Assembly (NCBI GenBank): GCA_903862645.1
Contig: CAIOZF010000123.1
Coordinates: 1-51,693 of the forward strand
Direction of reading: 5' to 3'
Length of the DNA stretch: 51,693 bases
Source: an uncultured Gammaproteobacteria bacterium
Lineage (GTDB): Bacteria; Pseudomonadota; Gammaproteobacteria; Pseudomonadales; Pseudohongiellaceae
Of the stretch, positions 37,155 to 44,785 are shown in pieces (within the stretch, counting starts at the first letter, position 1; the number at the start of each line of letters is the position of its first letter). Under the pieces are notes generated by a model. The model ran no database searches, was not told where the DNA came from, and saw only the letters and a list, made by a program, of their open reading frames with translations. The position numbers and the translations under genes are program-made.

Positions 37155-38395
37155 AATTTTCTGCCCAGACTTCGCAGCGGGGCGAAGATGCGCTGCAGGA
37201 TGGTTTGTCTCGCCGTCACGATCTGCGCGCTGAATTGCATACCAGGACGCAGGCGCTCCATTGACGACCCGGCAGCCTCAAATACAGGCAGACTCGCACG
37301 AATCAGATACACCGGCTCGCGCAGCTCCGCAGGCAGGTCAATTTCGCGTGGATCCATTGCTGTGTCGGCGATGAACGTCACGGTCGCCGGAAAGGTTCCA
37401 TAGGTGCGCACAGGGTACGCATCGTAGGCCAGCATAATCTCTTGCTGCAGTGTCACCTCTCCGAGTGCACGCGACGGCAGATACAGCCATGCCTCCAGCG
37501 CACTGTCCTCCGGCAGCAGCGTGAGCAATGGCTGCCGCAGCTCTAACGCAGAACCCTGCGGCACCAGCAGGTTGCTGACGACACCAGCAGTCGGCGCCGT
37601 AACCGCAAAGACGCCCTGCATCTCCAGATCCTTGCGGCGCGCCAGCAGCTGGGAGCTCGTCTGTGCCATTGCCAGCAGCTCCTGTTGTAAGGTCAACGGC
37701 CGCATGACCAGCGCGTGACGCGCATCCGTCAGCGCTTGCTCGCGCCCCTCGATCAACAGCAGATTATTTCGACTCAACTGCTTCGCACTGTATAGCCTGT
37801 CTAGCTGTTGATCGCGAAGGGAGTCGGAGAGCACGCCTTGCGCGTGCAACCTGGCACTGCGCTCGTATTCCTGTTCACTGAGCGACAGGCGACTGTCTAC
37901 GCCAGACTGCTGCTCCCGCAACAACTGTAATTCGGATTGCAGTGCCAATACCTGCTGCTGTCGTTGCTGGTCGTCCAGCGTCGCCCGCTCTTTCGTGAGA
38001 ACCATCTGCTCTTCCAGATGCTGCGACTGCCGGTCGATCTGCTGCAACTGAAAGTGAATGGAGCCATGACCATACTGGTCCATCTGCGGAACCATCACGA
38101 TTGCCAGCACCTGCCCGGCCCCTACGCGTTGACCTTCAACAACCTCCACGCGCTGCAGCACTCCGGTGCGCCCGGCGTAAACCTCAACTGCACCCGCCAC
38201 GGGGTTGAGATGGCCGCGCGCGGATTCCGTGCGACTGAAACCAGCAAGACCGGCAAAGAGAAGAAAGCCCAGGAATGTCAGCAGCAGACCCACACAGAAC
38301 ACCCGCAGCCCCGGAGGTTGATAGAACACGGCAGCGCCGTATCGCGAACCGTTAGTCGCCAGCAGAGCCTCCTTTCTGAACAAGGTCTGACTCAT
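37151..38395 (-). CDS. HlyD/CvaA-type secretion adaptor
   Basis: A 414-residue membrane-fusion protein. It begins MSQTLFRKEALLA, like CvaA-type adaptors, with one membrane helix at about 28-52. A beta domain (GAVEVYAGRTGVLQRV), a long coiled coil (about 110-250) and a second lipoyl-like half (VTAPTAGVVSNLLVPQG) follow, ending in LRPGMQFSAQIV. It links the C39 ABC exporter to an outer membrane channel, probably a TolC-type protein encoded elsewhere. I chose ATG 38395, which overlaps the preceding stop as ATGA, over the longer frame to 38488 that runs into the acyltransferase gene. Confidence 0.92.
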   Translation of the reverse strand: MSQTLFRKEALLATNGSRYGAAVFYQPPGLRVFCVGLLLTFLGFLLFAGLAGFSRTESARGHLNPVAGAVEVYAGRTGVLQRVEVVEGQRVGAGQVLAIVMVPQMDQYGHGSIHFQLQQIDRQSQHLEEQMVLTKERATLDDQQRQQQVLALQSELQLLREQQSGVDSRLSLSEQEYERSARLHAQGVLSDSLRDQQLDRLYSAKQLSRNNLLLIEGREQALTDARHALVMRPLTLQQELLAMAQTSSQLLARRKDLEMQGVFAVTAPTAGVVSNLLVPQGSALELRQPLLTLLPEDSALEAWLYLPSRALGEVTLQQEIMLAYDAYPVRTYGTFPATVTFIADTAMDPREIDLPAELREPVYLIRASLPVFEAAGSSMERLRPGMQFSAQIVTARQTILQRIFAPLRSLGRKL

Positions 38396-39633
38396 TGCCG
38401 TGTGCTCCCTGCGCATGCCGCCGCAGCGCTGAAGTAGCCGAGCAGCGACGGGAGGTACTGCCATTGCTCCGGTGCTCGTCTGATCCATTTTTCCGCCAGC
38501 AGTGCCAACTTCTGAGTGACCCGGTTAACCGCCATTGCCAGAGACTCTCCCGGCAGCGGGTGAGTATCAATCATGTCTTCCATTTCAATGCGGTCAACGC
38601 CCTCACACTCCCATGTGACAAAAGGAATGATCGGTGTTCTGCCCGCGATTGCCAGCAGCGCCGGCCCTTTGACCAGCTGAGCCTTGTGGCCAAAAAACAG
38701 CACTTCGGTGGTCGCCCCGAAGTCTTCGCACAAGTCGAAGAGTAGTCCCACACTCTGGCAACCCGTGCGCAAACCCGCCACCGCAATGGCTGGGGCGTCC
38801 ACGCCATGCCGCAACACCTGCACTCGCAGTCCTGGGTTCAGCACATGCGGCACTGCATCATGTCGTTCCCGGCGCAGGGACATTACGGTCCGACCAGTGG
38901 TGACCTCATCAGCGATACAGCGAAAGGCGCCGACGAAGTCACCCATATGAATTGTCACCAGCACGCGCGAACCCGGACATCTATGGACCAGTGCCGAATA
39001 GACGTCCTGCTCGGGCCATAGAAACGCTCTGCGCAAGCCCTTCGCGACAGCCTCTGGGCGGTGTTCAATGCGCTTGGCATAGTTGTAATGAAAGTAGAAC
39101 TCGTGCTGGCTCAGGATTCGCAGCACGGCTGCATGCGGCTCATGCAGCAGCGCACCCAGGCCAGATGCAAGCGCCTCGCGATGTGCGGCAGCGGGCAACA
39201 GGTGAGACAGCAGTGGTGCCCGCAGACGATGCAGGCAATGCAGTAACCAGCGACGTCGCGACAAGGCCATTGGGCTGACGACACACTGCCCGGCCAGCCT
39301 GTGCAGGAGCATGGAGAGCGTTTCTACGAAAGTTCGTGCGGGGAGCGCGCTCAGCAGTTTGTCTGCGTAGTCGAGGTGTCGCCGGCTCTCCGATTCAGCA
39401 TAGACCTGCTGGCACAGTTCAATGCGTGCCCCGGTTTCGGTGTGCAGCAGACGGGTCGACCCGGACGGCCACGGACATGTCCGCAGCAGCAGTCGAATAA
39501 TGCTCGACTCGCGCCTGCACAGCATTGATTCCAGCGCGCCGCAGGTCAGCGTGACCGCGAGCGCATAGTGACCCTCGCATTGCGCTCGCCGGGCTTTCCG
39601 CAACTGATTGCTGATGTGGTTGGGAACAGTCAT
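38392..39633 (-). CDS. Divergent LpxL/HtrB-like acyltransferase
   Basis: A 413-residue protein. The C-terminal about 200 residues fit the LpxL/HtrB lysophospholipid-acyltransferase fold: RVLVTIHMGDFVGAF, then VGLLFDLCEDFG, EVLFFGHKAQLVKGPALLAIAGRTPIIPFV. The active-site His is at about 229. The usual HX4E pattern is altered: the +5 position is Val, while an Asp lies at +3. The first about 170 residues are Leu/Arg/His-rich and unlike lipid A acyltransferases; I recognise no domain there. The gene lies between the acyl carrier protein and the secretion adaptor with 4-base overlaps on both sides, so it probably transfers the ACP-bound acyl group to the exported product or a lipid. Confidence 0.72.
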   Translation of the reverse strand: MTVPNHISNQLRKARRAQCEGHYALAVTLTCGALESMLCRRESSIIRLLLRTCPWPSGSTRLLHTETGARIELCQQVYAESESRRHLDYADKLLSALPARTFVETLSMLLHRLAGQCVVSPMALSRRRWLLHCLHRLRAPLLSHLLPAAAHREALASGLGALLHEPHAAVLRILSQHEFYFHYNYAKRIEHRPEAVAKGLRRAFLWPEQDVYSALVHRCPGSRVLVTIHMGDFVGAFRCIADEVTTGRTVMSLRRERHDAVPHVLNPGLRVQVLRHGVDAPAIAVAGLRTGCQSVGLLFDLCEDFGATTEVLFFGHKAQLVKGPALLAIAGRTPIIPFVTWECEGVDRIEMEDMIDTHPLPGESLAMAVNRVTQKLALLAEKWIRRAPEQWQYLPSLLGYFSAAAACAGSTRQ

Positions 39634-39911
39634 ACCGTCTCCACTGGCGCGGCAACTGAACCGACAGCCACCACAAACATGTCAATGACGTCGGCGACAC
39701 TTTGCAGTTGCACCAGCAACTCTTCATCGGCCTGCACCTCATAATAGGATTCCAGCTCGAAGACCATCTCCACCATGTGCAGCGAATCAAGCCCCAGCTC
39801 CGCCAGCGCCATGTCGGGGGCAACAACGACTGCCACACCCCGACGCTCGCATCCTTCACGCAACGACAACAGCATCTGCTCCGACACTGCTCTCTTCAGG
39901 TTCTCTTCCAT
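39630..39911 (-). CDS. Acyl carrier protein
   Basis: A 93-residue phosphopantetheine-binding protein. The attachment motif ELGLDSLHMVEMV puts the modified Ser at 43, followed by the acidic helix II typical of ACPs (EMVFELESYYEV). Its start lies inside the end of the ligase gene. I favour ATG 39911 (GGAG upstream at a workable distance); ATG 39875, with GGAG seven bases upstream, and ATG 39917 are alternatives. It is a dedicated carrier for the acid activated by the adjacent ligase. Its stop overlaps the acyltransferase start by 4 bases (ATGA). Confidence 0.88.
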   Translation of the reverse strand: MEENLKRAVSEQMLLSLREGCERRGVAVVVAPDMALAELGLDSLHMVEMVFELESYYEVQADEELLVQLQSVADVIDMFVVAVGSVAAPVETV

Positions 39912-41547
39912 AGCCATGCTCCATTGGGGTTTCACTTCCATATTGTCCTGACAGAAATCGCTCCCGACACTGCATGCGTTGCAGCTTGCCGCTGCTGGTC
40001 AGTGGCAGGCTGTGTCGCGGCACTAAGCGAATATGCGCGGCAAGAATGCCTGGGGACTCGCACAAGTGCGATCGCAGCATTGGAATGGTAAGTTCTATAT
40101 CAGCGATAGCGGCATCACTGGCTGGCTCCAGCAGAATGGTCAACGAGTCGTCGGCATCCGGATACAGTTCGAACGCAGCGCAGCGCAGCACGCCCTTGCC
40201 AGACATGCACAGAGTCGCCTCGGCTTCGATGTCTTCTGCATGAAAACTGCGGCCTCGTCGCTTGATCAGATTCTTGCTGCGCCCCGTGAAGTACAATTCT
40301 CCCTGATGGACATAGCCCAGATCACCGGTACGCAGCACTACTTCCTGTTCAGTTCCAAACACTTCGTCAAGCCCGATGTGGTTGTAATATCCCCTGGCCA
40401 CGGAAGGCGAGCGCACCACAATCTCTCCCATCTCCTCGTCGGCCATTTCCTCTCCGGAATCCTGGTCAATGATGCGAATGTCGACCTGCTCCTGCAATCG
40501 ACCAATGCTGACGTCCTCGCGCCCGCTGCGCTGATGCCTATGCGTGCGCAGACCATGACGACTGCAGACATAGAGCGTCGCCTCGGCCATCCCATAACAC
40601 GGGTGCAACGCTCCCGTATCGAATCCTGCGCGGACAAATCGCTGCGAGAATCGCCGCAGCGTGTGTGCCGAGACTTTTTGCGCTCCGCAGTAAGCGAGGC
40701 GCCAGCTGCGCAGATGCAATGGTTCCAGCTCTTCGTCCGTGACTCTGGGATGGCAAAGCTCATACCCGAAGTCCGGCGCCCCGCTGATGGTGCCGGCATA
40801 GCGCGAGATCGCCTGCAGCCAGCGCAGTGGCCGTGCGGCGAAATCCGCAGGGGCAAGAAAATAATTGTGAATGCCGCAGTACAGGGGCGTGATGATGTGG
40901 CCGATCAGCCCCATGTCGTGATGGAATGGCAGCCAGCTCACGCCAATATCCGTTGTCGTGCAGCCAAAGGCCTGACGAATCAGTTCGCAATTGTGAAGGA
41001 TGTTGGCGTGAGTTATCGCCACACCCTTTGGCGCGGCGGTGGACCCCGAGGTGTACTGAATGAAGGCGATGTCGTCTGCGCAAGGTCGCGTCCATTGCCA
41101 ACAAACTCTTCGTTCCACTTTAGATTCACAAACCTTCCCCGTATCGACAAGGAGCAGGGAATTTTTGCCAGATAATTCCAGCGGCAGATGTCGCAAGGTC
41201 GCACTCAGACTCAGCAGGGCGACGGCCCCACTGGCGCGCACAATGCCCTCCAGTGTGCGCCAGTCCCTTGCTCGCGGTCGCGCGACGGGTATCGGGTAGG
41301 CGCCTGCCAACAAGCAGGCGAAGAACGCCACAATGAAGTCACTGCCATGGGGATAGAGCAACACCGCCGGCCGCCCGCGCAGGCCGTGACCCTGCAACAA
41401 AGCAGCGAGTTCGCCCGCTCTGGCAAAAAGGGCTGCAACGGTCAGGCTTTGCGTCACCGCGCCGTCGCGGTCCAGAAATGAGTACAGGGGCTTGTCGGGC
41501 TGTGACTGCAGCCGACTGTCAAACAGAGATAGCAGATCCCGATCCAT
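39856..41547 (-). CDS. Fatty acyl-AMP ligase (FAAL-like)
   Basis: A 563-residue adenylate-forming enzyme. The P-loop is YTSGSTAAPKGV. WLPFHHDMGLIGHI and SGAPDFGYELC are characteristic of fatty acyl-AMP ligases rather than acyl-CoA ligases, and LRTGDLGYVHQGELYFTGRSKNLI is the hinge region. It would activate a free acid as acyl-AMP and load it on the ACP encoded next. I chose ATG 41547 (GAGGAAG upstream) over a longer frame to 41667 because a sigma70-type promoter lies between them. About 25 residues past the family end overlap the ACP gene. It is first in the operon. Chain length cannot be read from the sequence. Confidence 0.9.
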   Translation of the reverse strand: MDRDLLSLFDSRLQSQPDKPLYSFLDRDGAVTQSLTVAALFARAGELAALLQGHGLRGRPAVLLYPHGSDFIVAFFACLLAGAYPIPVARPRARDWRTLEGIVRASGAVALLSLSATLRHLPLELSGKNSLLLVDTGKVCESKVERRVCWQWTRPCADDIAFIQYTSGSTAAPKGVAITHANILHNCELIRQAFGCTTTDIGVSWLPFHHDMGLIGHIITPLYCGIHNYFLAPADFAARPLRWLQAISRYAGTISGAPDFGYELCHPRVTDEELEPLHLRSWRLAYCGAQKVSAHTLRRFSQRFVRAGFDTGALHPCYGMAEATLYVCSRHGLRTHRHQRSGREDVSIGRLQEQVDIRIIDQDSGEEMADEEMGEIVVRSPSVARGYYNHIGLDEVFGTEQEVVLRTGDLGYVHQGELYFTGRSKNLIKRRGRSFHAEDIEAEATLCMSGKGVLRCAAFELYPDADDSLTILLEPASDAAIADIELTIPMLRSHLCESPGILAAHIRLVPRHSLPLTSSGKLQRMQCRERFLSGQYGSETPMEHGYGREPEESSVGADAVVVA

Positions 41548-41581
41548 GGGTTTCTTCCTCGAACTGACCACATCTGAATCG

Positions 41582-41610
41582 ACTATAGGCAGAGAACTGA
41601 AAATCGTCAA
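41582..41610 (-). promoter_or_regulatory. Sigma70-type promoter of the FAAL-exporter operon
   Basis: On the minus strand TTGACG (41610-41605), a 17-base spacer and TATAGT (41587-41582) match the sigma70 consensus in ten of twelve positions. The expected start site is about 28 bases before the FAAL ATG, with GAGGAAG in the leader. No operator was recognised nearby. Confidence 0.75.
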
Positions 41611-41682
41611 TTCGCTTCCTGACAGGCGCAAATGCAAAATCCGGCCTATGCTTGACACATAACCCAATCAAGGAGGATCGCT

Positions 41683-42663
41683 ATGCTCATCCCCAACAGT
41701 TCGACCTTTCGCACCGAAATTCACGGCGTTATTCCGTGGGACTATTCTCAGGACTATTCACAGGACTATTCACAGGGCCATGCACACGACAGAGCGCCGA
41801 TCCACCGGCTCTATGAACTGGCGAAAGCGAATCAGTGGAACGCCAACACGGACGTCCACTGGCAGACCGATGATTCTCTGGATGCTTTTCCCTGTAGTGA
41901 GGAGGCAAATCCACTACGCGGATTCCCGGACTACGACAAACTTCCGGAGGCAGAACGGCGCCGCCTGAGCTGGTGGCAGCACCGTCTTGAGATGACCGAG
42001 ATATTGCACGGCGAACAGGCTGCCATGCTGATTGCCTCGCAGTTGGTGTCGTGCCTGCCGACGGTAGAGGCGAAACTTTTTGCCAGCACCCAGGTGGTGG
42101 ATGAGGCGAGACATGTAGAATTTTTTTCCCGCTACCTGACCAGACTCGGCGGCGATATTTCAGGCCCCAGCGCCGCCTTGCTGAGCCTCATTCAGACAAG
42201 CATTGCCGAGCGGCGCTGGGATATGAAGTTCATTGCCTGCCAGATTCTCATCGAAAGCCTCGCGATGGCCCGCTTTCAGGAGCTTCGCCAAAGGGCTAGC
42301 GTTCCAGAATTGCGTTTTGCCGTGGATTACATTCTGCGCGACGAGGCCCGACACGTTCGCTTCGGAGTCGAGTTCCTGCGCGAACATCTGGCTGCGCTGG
42401 ATGCAGCTGCTCTGGAAGAACGCAGTAGTTTCGTCCTCGACAACGTCCTGAAGCTCGCCAATTCTCTGCACCTTTATGATCGCATCGGTGTGGCGAAAGG
42501 CTGGGATCCGGCAGAGTTGCGGCGACATCTGCGGCGCTATCGGCTGCAGCATCCCGAACAGAACCGCCAGCGTTTCCGTCAGCTTGCGCTGAACATGGAG
42601 GCTGTCGGTCTGTTGACCGCGCGAGGGCGGGAAAGGATGAAAAAGATGAATCTACTCGCTTAA
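41683..42663 (+). CDS. Ferritin-like diiron oxygenase
   Basis: A 326-residue helical protein of the ferritin-like diiron superfamily. The metal-ligand set is complete: Glu111 (LHGEQAA), Glu141-x-x-His144 (DEARHVEFF), Glu191 (LIESLAM) and Glu221-x-x-His224 (DEARHVRFG). This pattern resembles AurF/R2-type oxygenases, which hydroxylate, desaturate or N-oxygenate carrier-bound or free substrates. It starts 135 bases from and divergent to the FAAL gene, with a strong AAGGAGG before the ATG. The likely substrate is the ACP-bound acyl chain, by context only. Residues 20-31 are three DYSQ repeats. Its stop shares four bases (TTAA) with the convergent speA stop. Confidence 0.82.
   Translation: MLIPNSSTFRTEIHGVIPWDYSQDYSQDYSQGHAHDRAPIHRLYELAKANQWNANTDVHWQTDDSLDAFPCSEEANPLRGFPDYDKLPEAERRRLSWWQHRLEMTEILHGEQAAMLIASQLVSCLPTVEAKLFASTQVVDEARHVEFFSRYLTRLGGDISGPSAALLSLIQTSIAERRWDMKFIACQILIESLAMARFQELRQRASVPELRFAVDYILRDEARHVRFGVEFLREHLAALDAAALEERSSFVLDNVLKLANSLHLYDRIGVAKGWDPAELRRHLRRYRLQHPEQNRQRFRQLALNMEAVGLLTARGRERMKKMNLLA
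41740..41775 (+). repeat. Three 12-bp tandem repeats (DYSQ)
   Basis: GACTATTCTCAG, GACTATTCACAG and GACTATTCACAG lie in tandem inside the diiron oxygenase gene and encode DYSQ three times at residues 20-31. The unit length keeps the reading frame when copy number changes. Confidence 0.9.
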
Positions 42664-44687
42664 ATTTTATCGGTATCGCAGTAAGTCGAGTCTTCCAGAC
42701 GCTTCGTGTAGTTGTTGAGAATGCGCATGCCCTCCGCCGGTTTGACCACTCCAGTCTCGATCTTGCGGCGGATCAGTTCGGTCATGCGTCGGTCCAGGTC
42801 GCTTGGCACGTACTGCACCTGCGAAAGCATGTCCTTGATGCTGATCGCCTTGATGGTCTCCTCGATCCAGAAGTTGCCCGGCTCGTCGGCGCTGGCGTAG
42901 ATGTGCGCCTCGCCGACGGGGCCCAGCAGGTTGTGGGCGTCGCCTAGAATCTCCTGATACGCTCCCACCAGAAACACTCCTAGGTAATAGGGTTTGTCGT
43001 GCTGATATTCATGCAGCGGCAGCCAGCTCTTGTTGGCATGGGAGGAGACGTACTGGTCGATCTTGCCATCCGAATCACAGGTAAGGTCCACGACCTGCCC
43101 ACGTCGAGTGGGCTCCTCGTCCAGACGGTCCAGTGGCATCACCGGAAACACCTGACCGATGGCCCAGTGGTCGAGAATCGATTGAAACACGGAGAAGTCA
43201 CACAGATACAGGTCGGTGAGCTGGGTCTCCAGCTCGATCTGTTCGGCCGGCGCCGGATTCAGATGCAGCGCAGTGAATTTACGCAACACCTTGCGACAGA
43301 TATTCCAGTACTGGCTCTCCACATAGGCCAGTGACTCCATGTCGAGGTAGCCCAATCGCGACAGTTGCCCTGCCTCCATACGCGCATCCTGGGCGTCGTG
43401 AATTACCTCCATCAGCAGGCCACGCGAACGCACCGCCTTGGCCTCCTTCAGCGCTGCCTCCATGCGCAGAACGACCGGCGCGGGGTCGGCGGGTGCGGCA
43501 CATTTCGGAGGGTTGTCGGGCTGATGCACGCCAATAACCGGCACCACCAGAATGGAGTGATGCGCGGTGATCGCACGGCCACTCTCGGAGAGCAACGTCG
43601 GCATCGGCACGCCGCGCTGTTCGCAGATTTCCTTCACGGTATAAACGATAACGTTTGCGTATTCCCTCAGGCCGTAGTTGATCGTGGATTCCATCTCTTC
43701 GTACTCGCCGCCATGGCTACCACTGCCACCTGGGCCGTGAGCACCGCTGTAGTTGCCGCCATAGTTCACACCGAGGCCACCGCCCACATCAAGGTACTGC
43801 ACCTTCACACCGCGCAGATGCAGATCAGCGTAAAACTGTGCGATCTCGCGCACGGCCGAGCGGAGCGCCTGAGTGTCGGCGATCTGGCTGCCGAGGTGGA
43901 AGTGCAGCAGCTCCAGGCTGTCGGGGCTGCTGCGTTTCTCCAGCTCATGCACCAGCTGCACCAGCTCGGGCACCGTGAGGCCAAACTTGGAGCCGGAGCC
44001 ACCGGACTCGAACCAGCGGCCCGAACCACGCGAGGAGAGCTTCAGCCGCACGCCCATGCGCGGCGCCTTGCGTGGGCTTTCCACCGGCGTGTCGCGCGGC
44101 TGTTCACGCTGATCGGCTAGTACCATCAGTTGCTCGAACTCAGAGAATTTCTCGATCACCGGCAGCACCTGCTGTCCGAGCTGCTGCGCATTGAGCATCA
44201 GCGTCAACATGGAGTGATCCTTGACACCGTTGCACAGCATCAGAATGTCATCGCCGATCAGCGCCAGCGTCGCCATCAGCTCCGCACGCGAACCGCATTC
44301 CAGCCCGAGCTTGAACTCCTTGCCCGCATCCATCACCTCGGCGACTACCTCGTGCAGCTGGTTCACCTTGATCGGATAGATCGTGCGGTATTCGCCGGCG
44401 TAACCTGCCTCAGCAATAGTCTCGCGGAAGGTCTGATTAAGGCGGCGTACCCGCGCGCTGATGATGTCCTGAAAGCGCACGATCAAGGGAAACGTGCAGC
44501 CTTCTTTGATGGCTGCTTCGACAACCTCGGTGATGTCAATCTCCAGATCGCTGCCCGGGATCGGCCTGACCGCCGCGTGGCCTTTGTCGTTGACTCCGAA
44601 GAAGCCAGCGTTCCAGCTCTTCATGGCATAGAGTTCCTCTGCATCGGCAGGGGTCCAGGGTTTCTTCGGGGCTATATTATCGATCAC
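42660..44687 (-). CDS. speA: Biosynthetic arginine decarboxylase
   Basis: A 675-residue PLP enzyme of the SpeA type, which converts arginine to agmatine. YPIKVNQLHEVV holds the PLP lysine. LKLSSRGSGRW, HFHLGSQIADTQALR and YLDVGGGLGVNY are family blocks, and LYLCDFSVFQS holds the active-site Cys region. I chose the GTG at 44687 (GGAAGG upstream), where the family-like N terminus starts (DNIAPKKPWTPADAEELYAMKSW without the first residues); the longer frame to 44822 reads through a REP element. With speB upstream it gives the two-step route to putrescine via agmatine. Confidence 0.95.
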   Translation of the reverse strand: MIDNIAPKKPWTPADAEELYAMKSWNAGFFGVNDKGHAAVRPIPGSDLEIDITEVVEAAIKEGCTFPLIVRFQDIISARVRRLNQTFRETIAEAGYAGEYRTIYPIKVNQLHEVVAEVMDAGKEFKLGLECGSRAELMATLALIGDDILMLCNGVKDHSMLTLMLNAQQLGQQVLPVIEKFSEFEQLMVLADQREQPRDTPVESPRKAPRMGVRLKLSSRGSGRWFESGGSGSKFGLTVPELVQLVHELEKRSSPDSLELLHFHLGSQIADTQALRSAVREIAQFYADLHLRGVKVQYLDVGGGLGVNYGGNYSGAHGPGGSGSHGGEYEEMESTINYGLREYANVIVYTVKEICEQRGVPMPTLLSESGRAITAHHSILVVPVIGVHQPDNPPKCAAPADPAPVVLRMEAALKEAKAVRSRGLLMEVIHDAQDARMEAGQLSRLGYLDMESLAYVESQYWNICRKVLRKFTALHLNPAPAEQIELETQLTDLYLCDFSVFQSILDHWAIGQVFPVMPLDRLDEEPTRRGQVVDLTCDSDGKIDQYVSSHANKSWLPLHEYQHDKPYYLGVFLVGAYQEILGDAHNLLGPVGEAHIYASADEPGNFWIEETIKAISIKDMLSQVQYVPSDLDRRMTELIRRKIETGVVKPAEGMRILNNYTKRLEDSTYCDTDKI

Positions 44688-44710
44688 GTAGTTTTCCTTC
44701 CATTTGCATC

Positions 44711-44778
44711 GTGCGGGAGCGGGCCTGCCCGCGACGACTTTTCGTGGCTCGGATATCGCGGGCAGGCTAGCTCCCACA
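44711..44778. repeat. REP/BIME palindrome pair between speB and speA
   Basis: Two REP units face each other: TGCGGGAGCGGGCCTGCCCGCGA (44712-44734, each arm itself palindromic) and TCGCGGGCAGGCTAGCTCCCAC (44756-44777). They fill most of the 98 bases between the speB stop and the speA start. In transcripts the pair could form a hairpin that changes the speB:speA mRNA ratio. Confidence 0.88.
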
Positions 44779-44785
44779 GTGTTTT

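Noticed and set aside
41652-41657. TTGACA as a -35 box for the diiron oxygenase gene
   Set aside because: A -10 box at the right spacing would overlap the ribosome binding site and start codon, so it cannot serve this gene.
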